Positions 26,859 to 34,543 of a stretch of DNA of 64,000 bases are shown here, piece by piece (within the stretch, counting starts at the first letter, position 1; each line of letters begins with the position of its first letter). The stretch comes from Mycobacterium sp. 1081908.1 (lineage in GTDB: Bacteria; Actinomycetota; Actinomycetes; Mycobacteriales; Mycobacteriaceae). Made by a program: the position numbers and the translations under genes. The stretch is from positions 1-64,000 of the forward strand of contig NZ_LZLY01000143.1 in NCBI RefSeq assembly GCF_001673535.1. The letters run 5' to 3'. The notes under the pieces are model-generated. The model had not been told where the DNA came from. It made no database searches and worked only from the letters and a program-made list of their open reading frames with translations.

Positions 26859-27998
26859 ATGGATTTCGCGATACTACCCCCGGAGATCAACTCCGCCCGG
26901 ATGTACGCCGGCCCAGGGGCGGGTTCGATGCTGGCCGCCGCGGGCAGCTGGGACTCGCTGGCCGCCGAATTGACCACCACGGCCGAGACCTACCAATCGG
27001 TGGTCTCGGGCCTGACCACCTTGAACTGGCACGGCCCCGCGTCGGAGTCGATGACGGCCACCGCGACGCCCTACATCGGTTGGCTCTACACCACCGCCGA
27101 GCAGACGAAGCAGACGGCCATGCAGGCCAGGGCCGCCGCGGCGGCCTTCGAGCAGGCGTTCGCGATGACCGTGCCCCCGCCGGTGATCGCGGCCAACCGC
27201 ACCCAGCTGGCTTCGCTGATCGCGACGAACTTCTTCGGCCAAAACACCGCGGCGATCGCCGCTACCGAGGCGCAGTACGCCGAGATGTGGGCCCAGGACG
27301 CCGCCGCGATGTACGGCTACTCCAGCTCCGCCGCGGCCGCGGCGACGTTGGCGCCGTTCACGCAGCCGAACCAGACCACGAACCCGGCGGGCGCGTCCGC
27401 CCAGTCGGCCGCGGTCGCGCAGGCCAACACAGTGCAAGGGCTCGCAGCCGGGCCGATCTCTCAATCGCTCCAAAACTTGTGGAACAACTTTTTGCAGGGC
27501 ATCGCAGGCTTGGCGCCTGGGAGCGAGATTGGCGATCTGATCGGGCCCGACGCCAACATCTGGGGCGACCTAGCGTCGAGTGGTGTATTCCAGCTACCGA
27601 CCGCGCTGAACATTGCCAGTTTTGTCGGCAAAGACGCCGTCGACGCAGACACCATTGCAGGCGGCATCGGTGGCTTGACTAAGCCAATTCCTATCGCGCT
27701 GCAACCGATCGCGACCACGAGCGGGTTTAGCAGTGGCGGAGGCGGCGTGTCGGCGATCCTCACCGGCGCCAAGTCGATCGGGCCGATGTCGGTGCCGGCG
27801 AGCTGGTCCACTCCGGCGGTCAGCCACATATCTGCCCTGTCGGGCACCGGATTGACCACGCTGCCGGGAACCGAGGAGGCAGTCGGGGCGGGTATACCCG
27901 GCGTGCCCGGAATGCCGGCGGCCGCGCGAGCCTCGGGCGTCATACCCCGATACGGAACCCGGCTGACGGTGATGCCACGCCCGCCCGCGGCAGGGTGA
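26859..27998 (+). CDS. PPE protein, SVP subfamily
   Basis: Type VII-secretion substrate of 379 residues. The PPE motif is at residues 7-9 (MDFAILPPE), WHG of the WxG turn is at about 53, and the helical PPE domain ends near residue 175. The C-terminal part carries GPMSVPASW, the SVP-subfamily signature, and ends in a proline-rich tail. AGGAG lies 10 bases before the ATG. Earlier in-frame starts only add residues unlike any PPE N-terminus. It lacks an adjacent co-oriented PE gene, so it must pair with a PE protein encoded elsewhere. Role is probably surface or secreted; function unknown. Confidence 0.9.
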   Translation: MDFAILPPEINSARMYAGPGAGSMLAAAGSWDSLAAELTTTAETYQSVVSGLTTLNWHGPASESMTATATPYIGWLYTTAEQTKQTAMQARAAAAAFEQAFAMTVPPPVIAANRTQLASLIATNFFGQNTAAIAATEAQYAEMWAQDAAAMYGYSSSAAAAATLAPFTQPNQTTNPAGASAQSAAVAQANTVQGLAAGPISQSLQNLWNNFLQGIAGLAPGSEIGDLIGPDANIWGDLASSGVFQLPTALNIASFVGKDAVDADTIAGGIGGLTKPIPIALQPIATTSGFSSGGGGVSAILTGAKSIGPMSVPASWSTPAVSHISALSGTGLTTLPGTEEAVGAGIPGVPGMPAAARASGVIPRYGTRLTVMPRPPAAG

Positions 27999-28016
27999 CC
28001 AGGCCCTAAATGCGTA

Positions 28017-29285
28017 TCAGTTCTCCACGAGGTCGGGGATAGGCTCCGCGTCCGTCAGCCAATGCCGTCCGGCCTGGCGCGCCGCCTCCCACTTGGGGAC
28101 GCTCACCGCATCGTCCTGTCCCAGGTCCTCGGGGGTGGGGCCGATGCGCTCGACCAGACCCGCGAGCGCACCCACATCGAAGTTGTACACCTCGGCCGCG
28201 GTAAGCCCGAGGATTTGTCGGGTCTCGTCGATTGGAATGTCCCAGAACGAGCGCCGCAACCAGTCGCGGGTATGCGGCCAGGTTCCTTCCGGGTGAGGAT
28301 AATCGTTGCCCCACAGCATGTTTGGAACACCGATCTCGTAGCGACGGGCCAGTTCCCGGCGCTCGGTCGTGGTGGCACCGATGAAGCAGTTCCGGTCGAA
28401 GTACGCCGAGGGTGGCATCGTCAGATCGCCCTCCAGCAGACGGCTCATCTTCTTGGCCGAGTGTTCGCGCATGAACCGGGTGTCCATCAGCCACAACAGA
28501 TCGTTGGCCCAGTAGGCACCGCACTCGGTGGCCCCCCAGCGCAGGTTCGGGAAGCGCTCGAACACGCCGGCCCACAACGCGAACCACAGCGGCCGGACTC
28601 CCCACCAGCGCACCTCGGTCGTGTAGATACCCAGGTGTGGGCCGTACTGCTCACTCGGGGCGGGACCGACGTGCGTGTGAACCGGCATCTGCAGGTCCTG
28701 GCAGGCGGCCCACACCTTGTCGTAACGCCGGTCGTGGTAGGGCGGATAGTCACCCCAGAGCACCGGAATCATGATGCCGCCGCGCAACCCGGCCTCGGCC
28801 GCTCGTGCGATCTCGGCCACCGCCGCGTCGACGTCCGCCAGTATCGGCACGACGGCGACGCCGGCCCGCCGCTCGGGACTGTGGCTGCACAGCTCGGCCA
28901 GCCAGCGGTTGTGGGCCCGCGCGCCGGCCATCGCACGTCCCGGATCCAGGTCGCCAGACTGCCCCAGGCCCGCACCGAACGGAGCCCCGGCGACACCGGT
29001 GACGGCGTCGGCGTCGGGAAAGATGACCTCACCGGCGACGCCGTCGCCGTCGAGTTCGCGGTCGCGCTGGGCGACGTCCCAGCCACCCGCGATGCCGTCT
29101 CCGTGTTCGTCGAACCACTGCTCGGCGAACTCCTCGTCGATGAATCCGCCCGCCTGGGCCGCGGCGGTCTTCTCGGCCAGGTAAACCTCGAAGTCCTCCC
29201 GGTATTCGGGGTCGATGTATTCGCGGTACCGCTCAGTGGGCAGCTCGGCGTGGGTGTCTGCGGAGATGATCAGATAGGGCTCCAC
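28017..29285 (-). CDS. Amidohydrolase-2 family hydrolase or decarboxylase (second of pair)
   Basis: A TIM-barrel metal enzyme of 422 residues. The first metal motif is ISADTHAE near the N-terminus; a middle histidine lies in MPVHTHVG and the acid in LWGNDYPHPEGTWPHT. The family includes decarboxylases such as ACMSD and gamma-resorcylate decarboxylase and some hydrolases. It is the last gene of a four-gene operon, 13 bases after the first amidohydrolase, with which it shares overall layout (AHNRWL, SPERRAG, YDKVWAAC). GTG 29285 has AAAGGA close upstream; the much longer open frame to 29603 overlaps the upstream gene. Substrate unknown. Confidence 0.8.
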   Translation of the reverse strand: MEPYLIISADTHAELPTERYREYIDPEYREDFEVYLAEKTAAAQAGGFIDEEFAEQWFDEHGDGIAGGWDVAQRDRELDGDGVAGEVIFPDADAVTGVAGAPFGAGLGQSGDLDPGRAMAGARAHNRWLAELCSHSPERRAGVAVVPILADVDAAVAEIARAAEAGLRGGIMIPVLWGDYPPYHDRRYDKVWAACQDLQMPVHTHVGPAPSEQYGPHLGIYTTEVRWWGVRPLWFALWAGVFERFPNLRWGATECGAYWANDLLWLMDTRFMREHSAKKMSRLLEGDLTMPPSAYFDRNCFIGATTTERRELARRYEIGVPNMLWGNDYPHPEGTWPHTRDWLRRSFWDIPIDETRQILGLTAAEVYNFDVGALAGLVERIGPTPEDLGQDDAVSVPKWEAARQAGRHWLTDAEPIPDLVEN

Positions 29286-29298
29286 GGTGATCCTTTCG

Positions 29299-30513
29299 CT
29301 ACCAGGCACGAATCGGGTCGGGCTCGAAGACGGTGCTGCTCGCGTCGACGGGCACGGCCGCGAGCGGCTCGGCGACCTCGGCCACGGTCGGGCCGATGCG
29401 GTCGACAAGGGGCGCGAGGGTGTCGAGGTCGAAGCCGTAGACGGCCGCTGCATTCCCGCCGACCATGGCCGCCACCTCGTCGGCCGGGACACCGCTGAAG
29501 GTGTGGCGCAACGCTTCTCGGGTGTAGGGGGCGGTGCCCTCCAGGTGTGGGTAGTCGCTTCCCCACATGATCCGGTCAACGCCGATCCGGTCGCGCTCGG
29601 CACACTCGACGGGCCGCATGAAGCTGGCGCCGACGTAACACTGGCGTGCCCAGAATTCGCTGGGGCGCAGCGTCAGCGAGCCGGCGGTGGGCCCGGCGAA
29701 CCGGGCGATCGCCGAGTTCTCTCGCCCGTAACGGGCCGCCGCCACGTCGAGCGAGTCGAGGGTTGCCGGTATCCATCCGGCGCCCTGCTCGGTGAAGACG
29801 ACGGTGAGGTCCGGATGGCGATCCAGTGCGCCGCTGAAGATCAGGTGCCACAGCGCCCGGTGCGCAAACCAATGCGTCTCATATACCCACACCGCAAACG
29901 AGCTGCCCCATCCGTCCGTCGGGTTCGGTCCGGCGTTGCCGCCGTGGTGGTTGACCACCAAACCCGCCTCCGCGCACGCCGCCCAGAGCGGCTCCCAGTG
30001 CTCGGCGTAAAGCTGGGGAATGCCTGCGCCCGGCGGGATCCCGGGCAGCAGCACACCGCCGCGCAGGCCCAGCTTGGCGATCTGCGCGATCTCGGCGACG
30101 GCCTCGTCGAGGTCGCCGAGCAGGATCTGGCCCACCCCGGCGCGCCGCTCGGGCGACAACGAGCAGAAGTCGGAAAGCCAACGATTGTGCGCACGCAGCC
30201 CCGCCCACCGCAGCTCGAGCTCCCGGGCGTCCACCGGTTGGGGCGCGGCCAGACTCGCCTGAGGAAAAAACGGTGGCACGGTGTTGGGAAAGATGACCTC
30301 CCCCGCGACGCCTTCGACGTCCAGATCCGAGTTTCGTCGAGCGCTGTTCCAGTTGCGCTCGGCGTCGGCCTCCGTGAGGTCTCCGAACGGGTTGACGTAT
30401 GCCTTTGCCCAGCAGTCGAATTCGTCCCGGTACTGCGGATCGAGGTATTCGCGGTAGTCGAGCAGGTCAGCGCCGGCGTGGCAGTCGGCCGAGATGACCG
30501 TGTACCGGTCCAT
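29299..30513 (-). CDS. Amidohydrolase-2 family hydrolase or decarboxylase (first of pair)
   Basis: A 404-residue paralogue of the next gene. Metal-binding motifs: ISADCHAG at the N-terminus, VVNHHGGN in the middle and MWGSDYPHLEGTAPYT near the end. AHNRWLSDFCSLSPERRAG is shared with the partner. Presence of two such proteins in one operon suggests a heteromer or two sequential steps. It begins 4 bases after the acetoacetate-decarboxylase-like gene. Which C-C or C-N bond is cleaved cannot be told from sequence. Confidence 0.8.
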   Translation of the reverse strand: MDRYTVISADCHAGADLLDYREYLDPQYRDEFDCWAKAYVNPFGDLTEADAERNWNSARRNSDLDVEGVAGEVIFPNTVPPFFPQASLAAPQPVDARELELRWAGLRAHNRWLSDFCSLSPERRAGVGQILLGDLDEAVAEIAQIAKLGLRGGVLLPGIPPGAGIPQLYAEHWEPLWAACAEAGLVVNHHGGNAGPNPTDGWGSSFAVWVYETHWFAHRALWHLIFSGALDRHPDLTVVFTEQGAGWIPATLDSLDVAAARYGRENSAIARFAGPTAGSLTLRPSEFWARQCYVGASFMRPVECAERDRIGVDRIMWGSDYPHLEGTAPYTREALRHTFSGVPADEVAAMVGGNAAAVYGFDLDTLAPLVDRIGPTVAEVAEPLAAVPVDASSTVFEPDPIRAW

Positions 30514-30517
30514 GGCG

Positions 30518-31321
30518 CTAGGCCCGGGCCGGCTCGGGCCTGGGGGCCGCGAGCAGGGCCACGTCGTCGTAGCGCTGGTGCACGTACGGCAGCAGCCATT
30601 CCTGCGGCACGCGCTCCGCGATCCGCCCCACCTGGATGGTGCGCCGGCGACACCAGGTGATCGATGTGATCTGGCGAATCACGATGTCGGCCACCGGGTC
30701 CAGCGGTGACTCGCCCAATTCGACTGTGCCGTCGATGTTCTCCAGCAGCTCGTAGTGGCGGTGGTATTCGCCGTAGACCAGATGGGGGTCGGTGATGCCG
30801 CTGCCGTCGGGGGCGCGCAGGAACTTGAAATAGAACTCGGTGTTCACCTGATCGGGCGGCAACTCGGCCGGGCCGGTGACCCGGCCGCCCACTCGGATGA
30901 GCTGATTGCCCAGCCGCTCGACGGTGGCGCTGACGCGATCGCCCTCGCGCTGCACCTCGATGTTGGCCAGTTTCTTTGGCTCGCCGAATGTTTCGCGCCC
31001 GCCGGTGACCGACTGTTCGGTGGACTGGGGCATGAATAGCGGATAGTCACCGTCCAGTTCGCCGTGCCGGGCGGTCACCGAGAACACTGCCGACCCGAAC
31101 GGCGGCCTACCCTCTATCTGCACCCGCTGTAACTGAACACGCACCAGCGGTTCGGCCGCCGGCGCCAGCGGCTTGGGCAGCACGGCCGCCACGATCTCCG
31201 GATCGGTAAGGTAGGTGACGGTGATCGCCTCGGTGGCGATCGGCGCCTTGGTGGCGTCGATCTCGTGGTCGACTTGCGCCTCGGGCGCGCGAGGGCCGTA
31301 GCGGATTTCATTGGCGCTCAA
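30518..31321 (-). CDS. Acetoacetate decarboxylase-family protein
   Basis: A 267-residue protein of the acetoacetate decarboxylase fold. The Schiff-base lysine pair is in FGEPKKLANIEV (Lys116/117), the same EPKKL context as the classical enzyme. Family members decarboxylate beta-keto acids or catalyse related aldol or hydrolase chemistry. Translation starts at TTG 31321, which overlaps the upstream SDR stop (TTGA) and is served by AAGGAGG six bases upstream, inside the SDR coding region. That strong site makes the rare TTG start credible. Confidence 0.8.
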   Translation of the reverse strand: MSANEIRYGPRAPEAQVDHEIDATKAPIATEAITVTYLTDPEIVAAVLPKPLAPAAEPLVRVQLQRVQIEGRPPFGSAVFSVTARHGELDGDYPLFMPQSTEQSVTGGRETFGEPKKLANIEVQREGDRVSATVERLGNQLIRVGGRVTGPAELPPDQVNTEFYFKFLRAPDGSGITDPHLVYGEYHRHYELLENIDGTVELGESPLDPVADIVIRQITSITWCRRRTIQVGRIAERVPQEWLLPYVHQRYDDVALLAAPRPEPARA

Positions 31322-32247
31322 CGTGTTCCTCCTTCAGTTTTCTCGGCATTCTGGCCGAGGACGTCGACCAGGTAGTCGGGCTCGCCGCGGCCAAGGATCG
31401 ATGCCGCCTTCTTGCTCACGACCTGATCGCCCGCTGTCGGCGGCCCCATCATCCAGAAGCGGTCCGCCCGAAGCCCTTCCACGACGAGGTCGGCGACCGT
31501 CTCGAGCGGGGTGAACTCGACGTGTGCGCCCGCGGCCTCGAAGCGGGCCACCACCTTTTCCAGTGTCTGGTCGGGTGTGCGGCGTTCCTGCGTCGCCGCG
31601 TACCGCTCCGGGCGGTGCCGCCACGACTCCCAGATGCCGGTGTTCAAGAAGCCGCCCGGGAAAAGGACGTGCGCCCGCACCCGCGTCCCGGTCATCTGCA
31701 GGTGGGTGTAGAGGCTTTCGGTCAGACAAAGCACGGCGGCTTTGGTCATCGGGTAGACGGCCGTTGCCGGCCCGCCCATGGCCCCCCGGGCAATTGGTGC
31801 GAATCCGCCGTTGCCCGAGCAGGTGTTGACGACGTGCCCTTCGCCCTGCTCGAGCAGGATGGGCACGAACGCCTTGATGCCATGGATGACGCCAAGCACG
31901 TTGACGTCGATCCCCCAGCGCCAGTCGGCGAGGTCGTGTTCCCACATGTAACCCTCTGAGACCCCGCCGGTGCCGGCGTTGTTGCACACCACGTGCACCG
32001 CGCCGAAGCGATCGAGCGCCTCCTTGGCCAGCGACTCGACCGAGGAATAGTCGGTGACGTCGGTGACCACAGCGACGGCGTCGATGCCGTCGTCAACGAG
32101 CGTCCGGGTCGCCTTATCCAGCGGTTCGGCCAGGACGTCGGCCAGCACCACCTTCATGCCCTCCCGGCCGAAACGCCTGCCCATGGCCTGCCCGATGCCC
32201 CCGGCTCCCCCGGTTACGACGGCGGCCTTGCCTCGAAGGTCTGTCAT
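31318..32247 (-). CDS. Short-chain dehydrogenase, first gene of catabolic operon
   Basis: Classical SDR of 309 residues: VTGGAGGIGQAMG at 11-23, NNAGTGG, NTCSGNGG and YPMTKAA as YxxxK. The extended C-terminal region (FTPLETVADLVVEGLRADRFWM) is typical of a larger SDR branch that acts on cyclic or bulky alcohols. It begins the operon SDR, decarboxylase-like, amidohydrolase, amidohydrolase, divergent from the IclR gene across a 64-base region with inverted repeats. A likely role is oxidation of a hydroxyl before C-C bond cleavage, which is inference. Confidence 0.82.
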   Translation of the reverse strand: MTDLRGKAAVVTGGAGGIGQAMGRRFGREGMKVVLADVLAEPLDKATRTLVDDGIDAVAVVTDVTDYSSVESLAKEALDRFGAVHVVCNNAGTGGVSEGYMWEHDLADWRWGIDVNVLGVIHGIKAFVPILLEQGEGHVVNTCSGNGGFAPIARGAMGGPATAVYPMTKAAVLCLTESLYTHLQMTGTRVRAHVLFPGGFLNTGIWESWRHRPERYAATQERRTPDQTLEKVVARFEAAGAHVEFTPLETVADLVVEGLRADRFWMMGPPTAGDQVVSKKAASILGRGEPDYLVDVLGQNAEKTEGGTR

Positions 32248-32252
32248 TGTGG

Positions 32253-32307
32253 CAATGGTCACATGGTCGCGCATGTCACCGCAAGAAGTCGCATTATGCG
32301 ACCATTG
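32253..32307. promoter_or_regulatory. Operator region between SDR operon and IclR gene
   Basis: The 64-base divergent region is dense in symmetry. GTCGCAT-T-ATGCGAC (32288-32302) is a perfect 7-1-7 palindrome. CAATGGTC (32253-32260) and GACCATTG (32300-32307) are perfect complements. GGTCACATG and CATGTCACC (from 32258 and 32273) form a near-perfect repeat around GTCGCG. The element lies 10 bases before the IclR start, so autoregulation plus control of the operon is likely. Confidence 0.6.
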
Positions 32308-32311
32308 ACCG

Positions 32312-33205
32312 ATGGCTCCGCGTCCCTCCCCGCAGACCGAACGGGTGGTGAAACTGTTCGAACAGCTGGCGGGCGAGGGCAGCCCGGGGATGACGCTGGC
32401 GGAGGTTTCGCGCCACTTGAGCGTCCACAAGGCCAGCTGCCACTCGATGCTGTCCGAACTGCTCCGGGCCGGCTGGCTGCTGCGCGACCCGGTCCGCAAG
32501 ACCTACCATCTCGGCCCCGCCCTGGTCCGGCTCGGCCGAGAGGCGGCGGGCCGCTATCCCGCCCTGGTGTTAGCCCGCTCCGCGATGGCCGAGCTGTCGG
32601 CCGCGACAGGCGCGCACTGCGTTGCCTTTTCGGTCAGCGAGGACTGCTCCACCGTCGTCGATCAGGTCCGAAGCCGCCACGGTGGCGGTCACCCGATGCC
32701 CGCCGGCACCCAGTTCCCACATCGCCCGCCGTATGGGGCGTCGACCGTCGCATGGACCGGGGCGGAGGCTCGGGAGCGCTGGCTGGCCGCATTGCCCGAG
32801 GATGTGCGCGATCGCTACCGCCGGGCCATCAGCGCTGCCAAGGAACGCGGCTACGCGGTCGGTCTGCACATCCTGCCCGATCTGCGCCTGCGGGAACTGG
32901 CGCAGATCGTGCGTCGCGCCGAGGTGCGTTCCACCCGGCTGAGCCAGCTGGCGCAGGAACTGACCGACGAGCTGATCCATCAGGAGGAGTGGTTCCCGAT
33001 CAGCCTGGAACCCGATCGCACGTACGAGGTGAGCCACATCGACTCCCCTATCTTGGAGGCCGAATCCCGCATCGCCCTGATGCTCAGCCTGGTGCCCAGC
33101 GCCGAGCCGATGAGCGGCGCGGCGGTCACCCGCATGGGGACGCAGCTCGCCGCGGCGACCCGCCGGCTAAGCGAGGCGTTGACGGAAGAGTCTCCCTCCC
33201 CGTAG
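32312..33205 (+). CDS. IclR-family transcriptional regulator
   Basis: Winged-helix regulator of 297 residues. The DNA-binding domain is at about 8-70 (TERVVKLFEQLAG, TLAEVSRHLSVHKASCHSMLSELLRAGWLLRD), and the GAF-like effector domain follows (LVRLGREA, ATGAHCVAFSVSED, HPMPAGTQFPHRPPYGAS). The C-terminus is longer than usual by about 40 residues. IclR proteins usually sense a pathway metabolite and regulate adjacent catabolic genes. It is divergent from the SDR operon; the SMP-30 gene follows 51 bases later. Effector unknown. Confidence 0.82.
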   Translation: MAPRPSPQTERVVKLFEQLAGEGSPGMTLAEVSRHLSVHKASCHSMLSELLRAGWLLRDPVRKTYHLGPALVRLGREAAGRYPALVLARSAMAELSAATGAHCVAFSVSEDCSTVVDQVRSRHGGGHPMPAGTQFPHRPPYGASTVAWTGAEARERWLAALPEDVRDRYRRAISAAKERGYAVGLHILPDLRLRELAQIVRRAEVRSTRLSQLAQELTDELIHQEEWFPISLEPDRTYEVSHIDSPILEAESRIALMLSLVPSAEPMSGAAVTRMGTQLAAATRRLSEALTEESPSP

Positions 33206-33220
33206 ACCAAATGTATTGGT
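33206..33220. promoter_or_regulatory. 15-bp palindrome upstream of SMP-30 gene
   Basis: ACCAA-ATGTA-TTGGT is a perfect 5-5-5 inverted repeat directly after the IclR stop codon and 24 bases upstream of the SMP-30 -10 box. It could be an operator or a weak hairpin; it does not match the larger IclR-side palindrome. Confidence 0.4.
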
Positions 33221-33243
33221 AGACAGCGCTTTCCCGGTACCTC

Positions 33244-33249
33244 TAGGAT
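33244..33249 (+). promoter_or_regulatory. -10 box for leaderless SMP-30 gene
   Basis: TAGGAT ends 7 bases before ATG 33257 without an intervening ribosome site. It gives the SMP-30 gene its own promoter separate from the IclR gene. Confidence 0.5.
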
Positions 33250-33256
33250 CCTTGCC

Positions 33257-34075
33257 ATGCCTGACATCCATGCTTTGGTCACAGGGCGCTCCTTCTTGGA
33301 GGGTCCGCGTTGGCACGATGGCGCGCTGTACGTCTCGGACATGCACGGTGACGCCGTGCTGCGCGTCGGCGAAGACGGTGAAGTTCGCACCGTGGTCGAG
33401 CTGGAGCAGCCGTCGGGGCTGGGCTGGCTACCCGATGGCTCGATGTTGATCTCCTCGATGGCACGTCGCCGCGTGATGCGCTTCGACGGTGCGGATCTCG
33501 CCGTTCACGCCGACGTGAGCTCGTTCGCGTCGCACGAAATCAACGACATGTGCGTCGATCGCCACGGCCATGCCTTCGTTGGCCAGTTCGGCTACGACTA
33601 CGCGGCGGGCGACACCCCGGTCGCCGCCGCCCTCTTGCGCGTCGACCCGGACGGCTCGGCTTGCGAAGTGGCCGGCGATCTCCAATTCGCCAACGGCATG
33701 GTGATCACTTCCGACGGGTCGGCCCTGCTGGTGGCGGAGAGTTTCGGACGTCGCATCACCGCGTTCGACCTAGCCGACGACGGCTCGCTCGGTAATCGCC
33801 GAGTGTGGGCCGAGCTGGAGGATTTTCCCGACGGCATCGCCATCGACGAAGACGATGGCGTCTGGGTGGCGAGCCCGGCGTTCGACCGGTTCGTGCGCGT
33901 GATCGAAGGCGGCGAGGTGACGGCAACCGTCGACACCCCGGGTCGCCACGCGATCGCATGCGAGTTGGGCGGTGCCGACGGGCGCACGCTGTACATGCTC
34001 ACGGCCACCACGCTTGGTCAGCGCGTGGAGTCGCAGACTGCAATGGGTGCTGCCATCGAGACGACGCGCGTCTAG
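33257..34075 (+). CDS. SMP-30/gluconolactonase/LRE-family lactonase
   Basis: Six-bladed beta-propeller metal-dependent lactonase of 272 residues. Likely metal ligands are the glutamate in FLEGPRW (14-20), Asn in HEINDMCVD, Asn in QFANGMVIT and Asp in FPDGIAIDE. These proteins open lactones or related esters. With the upstream IclR regulator and operon it may complete one catabolic route, for example by hydrolysing a lactone formed during ring cleavage (inference). It overlaps the convergent small gene by 4 bases at the stop codons. Confidence 0.82.
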   Translation: MPDIHALVTGRSFLEGPRWHDGALYVSDMHGDAVLRVGEDGEVRTVVELEQPSGLGWLPDGSMLISSMARRRVMRFDGADLAVHADVSSFASHEINDMCVDRHGHAFVGQFGYDYAAGDTPVAAALLRVDPDGSACEVAGDLQFANGMVITSDGSALLVAESFGRRITAFDLADDGSLGNRRVWAELEDFPDGIAIDEDDGVWVASPAFDRFVRVIEGGEVTATVDTPGRHAIACELGGADGRTLYMLTATTLGQRVESQTAMGAAIETTRV

Positions 34076-34416
34076 GACGACCACCCCCGACCACCCAGCC
34101 ACAGCGGCGGCTCCTGGCCGTTGTACATGCTCTTGGGCTGCCATCGCTGTCTGCGCAACAGTCGACCGGCGTGGTGCTCGGCGACGTCTTTCAGGTACTC
34201 GACGTCGTCGCTGGTCCACGGATGCTGGCCGGTCCCGTCCAACGACCACCTCGGTTGGCCGTCCTGCTCATACCGGGTTATCCGGTAACGCCAGGCGACG
34301 TGCCTACCCTTGGCGTCAACCTCCCAGTCCAGCAGCCGCGGGCGGACGGCCTCGGGCGTCGACTGGAGCGATTCCCAGGGGTGGGTTATGCGGATCTCGA
34401 CGAAGTCGCCACCCAT
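34072..34416 (-). CDS. Hypothetical protein (114 aa)
   Basis: A soluble 114-residue protein without recognisable family. It is rich in Trp and Arg (WEVDAKGRHVAWRYRITRYEQDGQPRW split over two strands) and looks beta-rich. A TAGGGT -10 box (34428-34423) ends 6 bases before the ATG, implying a leaderless transcript, which supports the gene being real. It converges on the SMP-30 gene. Confidence 0.5.
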   Translation of the reverse strand: MGGDFVEIRITHPWESLQSTPEAVRPRLLDWEVDAKGRHVAWRYRITRYEQDGQPRWSLDGTGQHPWTSDDVEYLKDVAEHHAGRLLRRQRWQPKSMYNGQEPPLWLGGRGWSS

Positions 34417-34422
34417 GAATCA

Positions 34423-34428
34423 ACCCTA
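34423..34428 (-). promoter_or_regulatory. -10 box for leaderless hypothetical gene
   Basis: On the minus strand TAGGGT is 6 bases upstream of ATG 34416, the spacing of other leaderless starts in this window. Confidence 0.4.
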
Positions 34429-34543
34429 ATCGAATTGATAGAGCCCGCATCGGATCAAATTCGACGCGACCCGTGTTGAAGGTCCTGAGTACTGTGTCAA
34501 CAAAGCTTTAGCCGCCAGGTTGCGGTGATGTTGAGGTGGAGCC

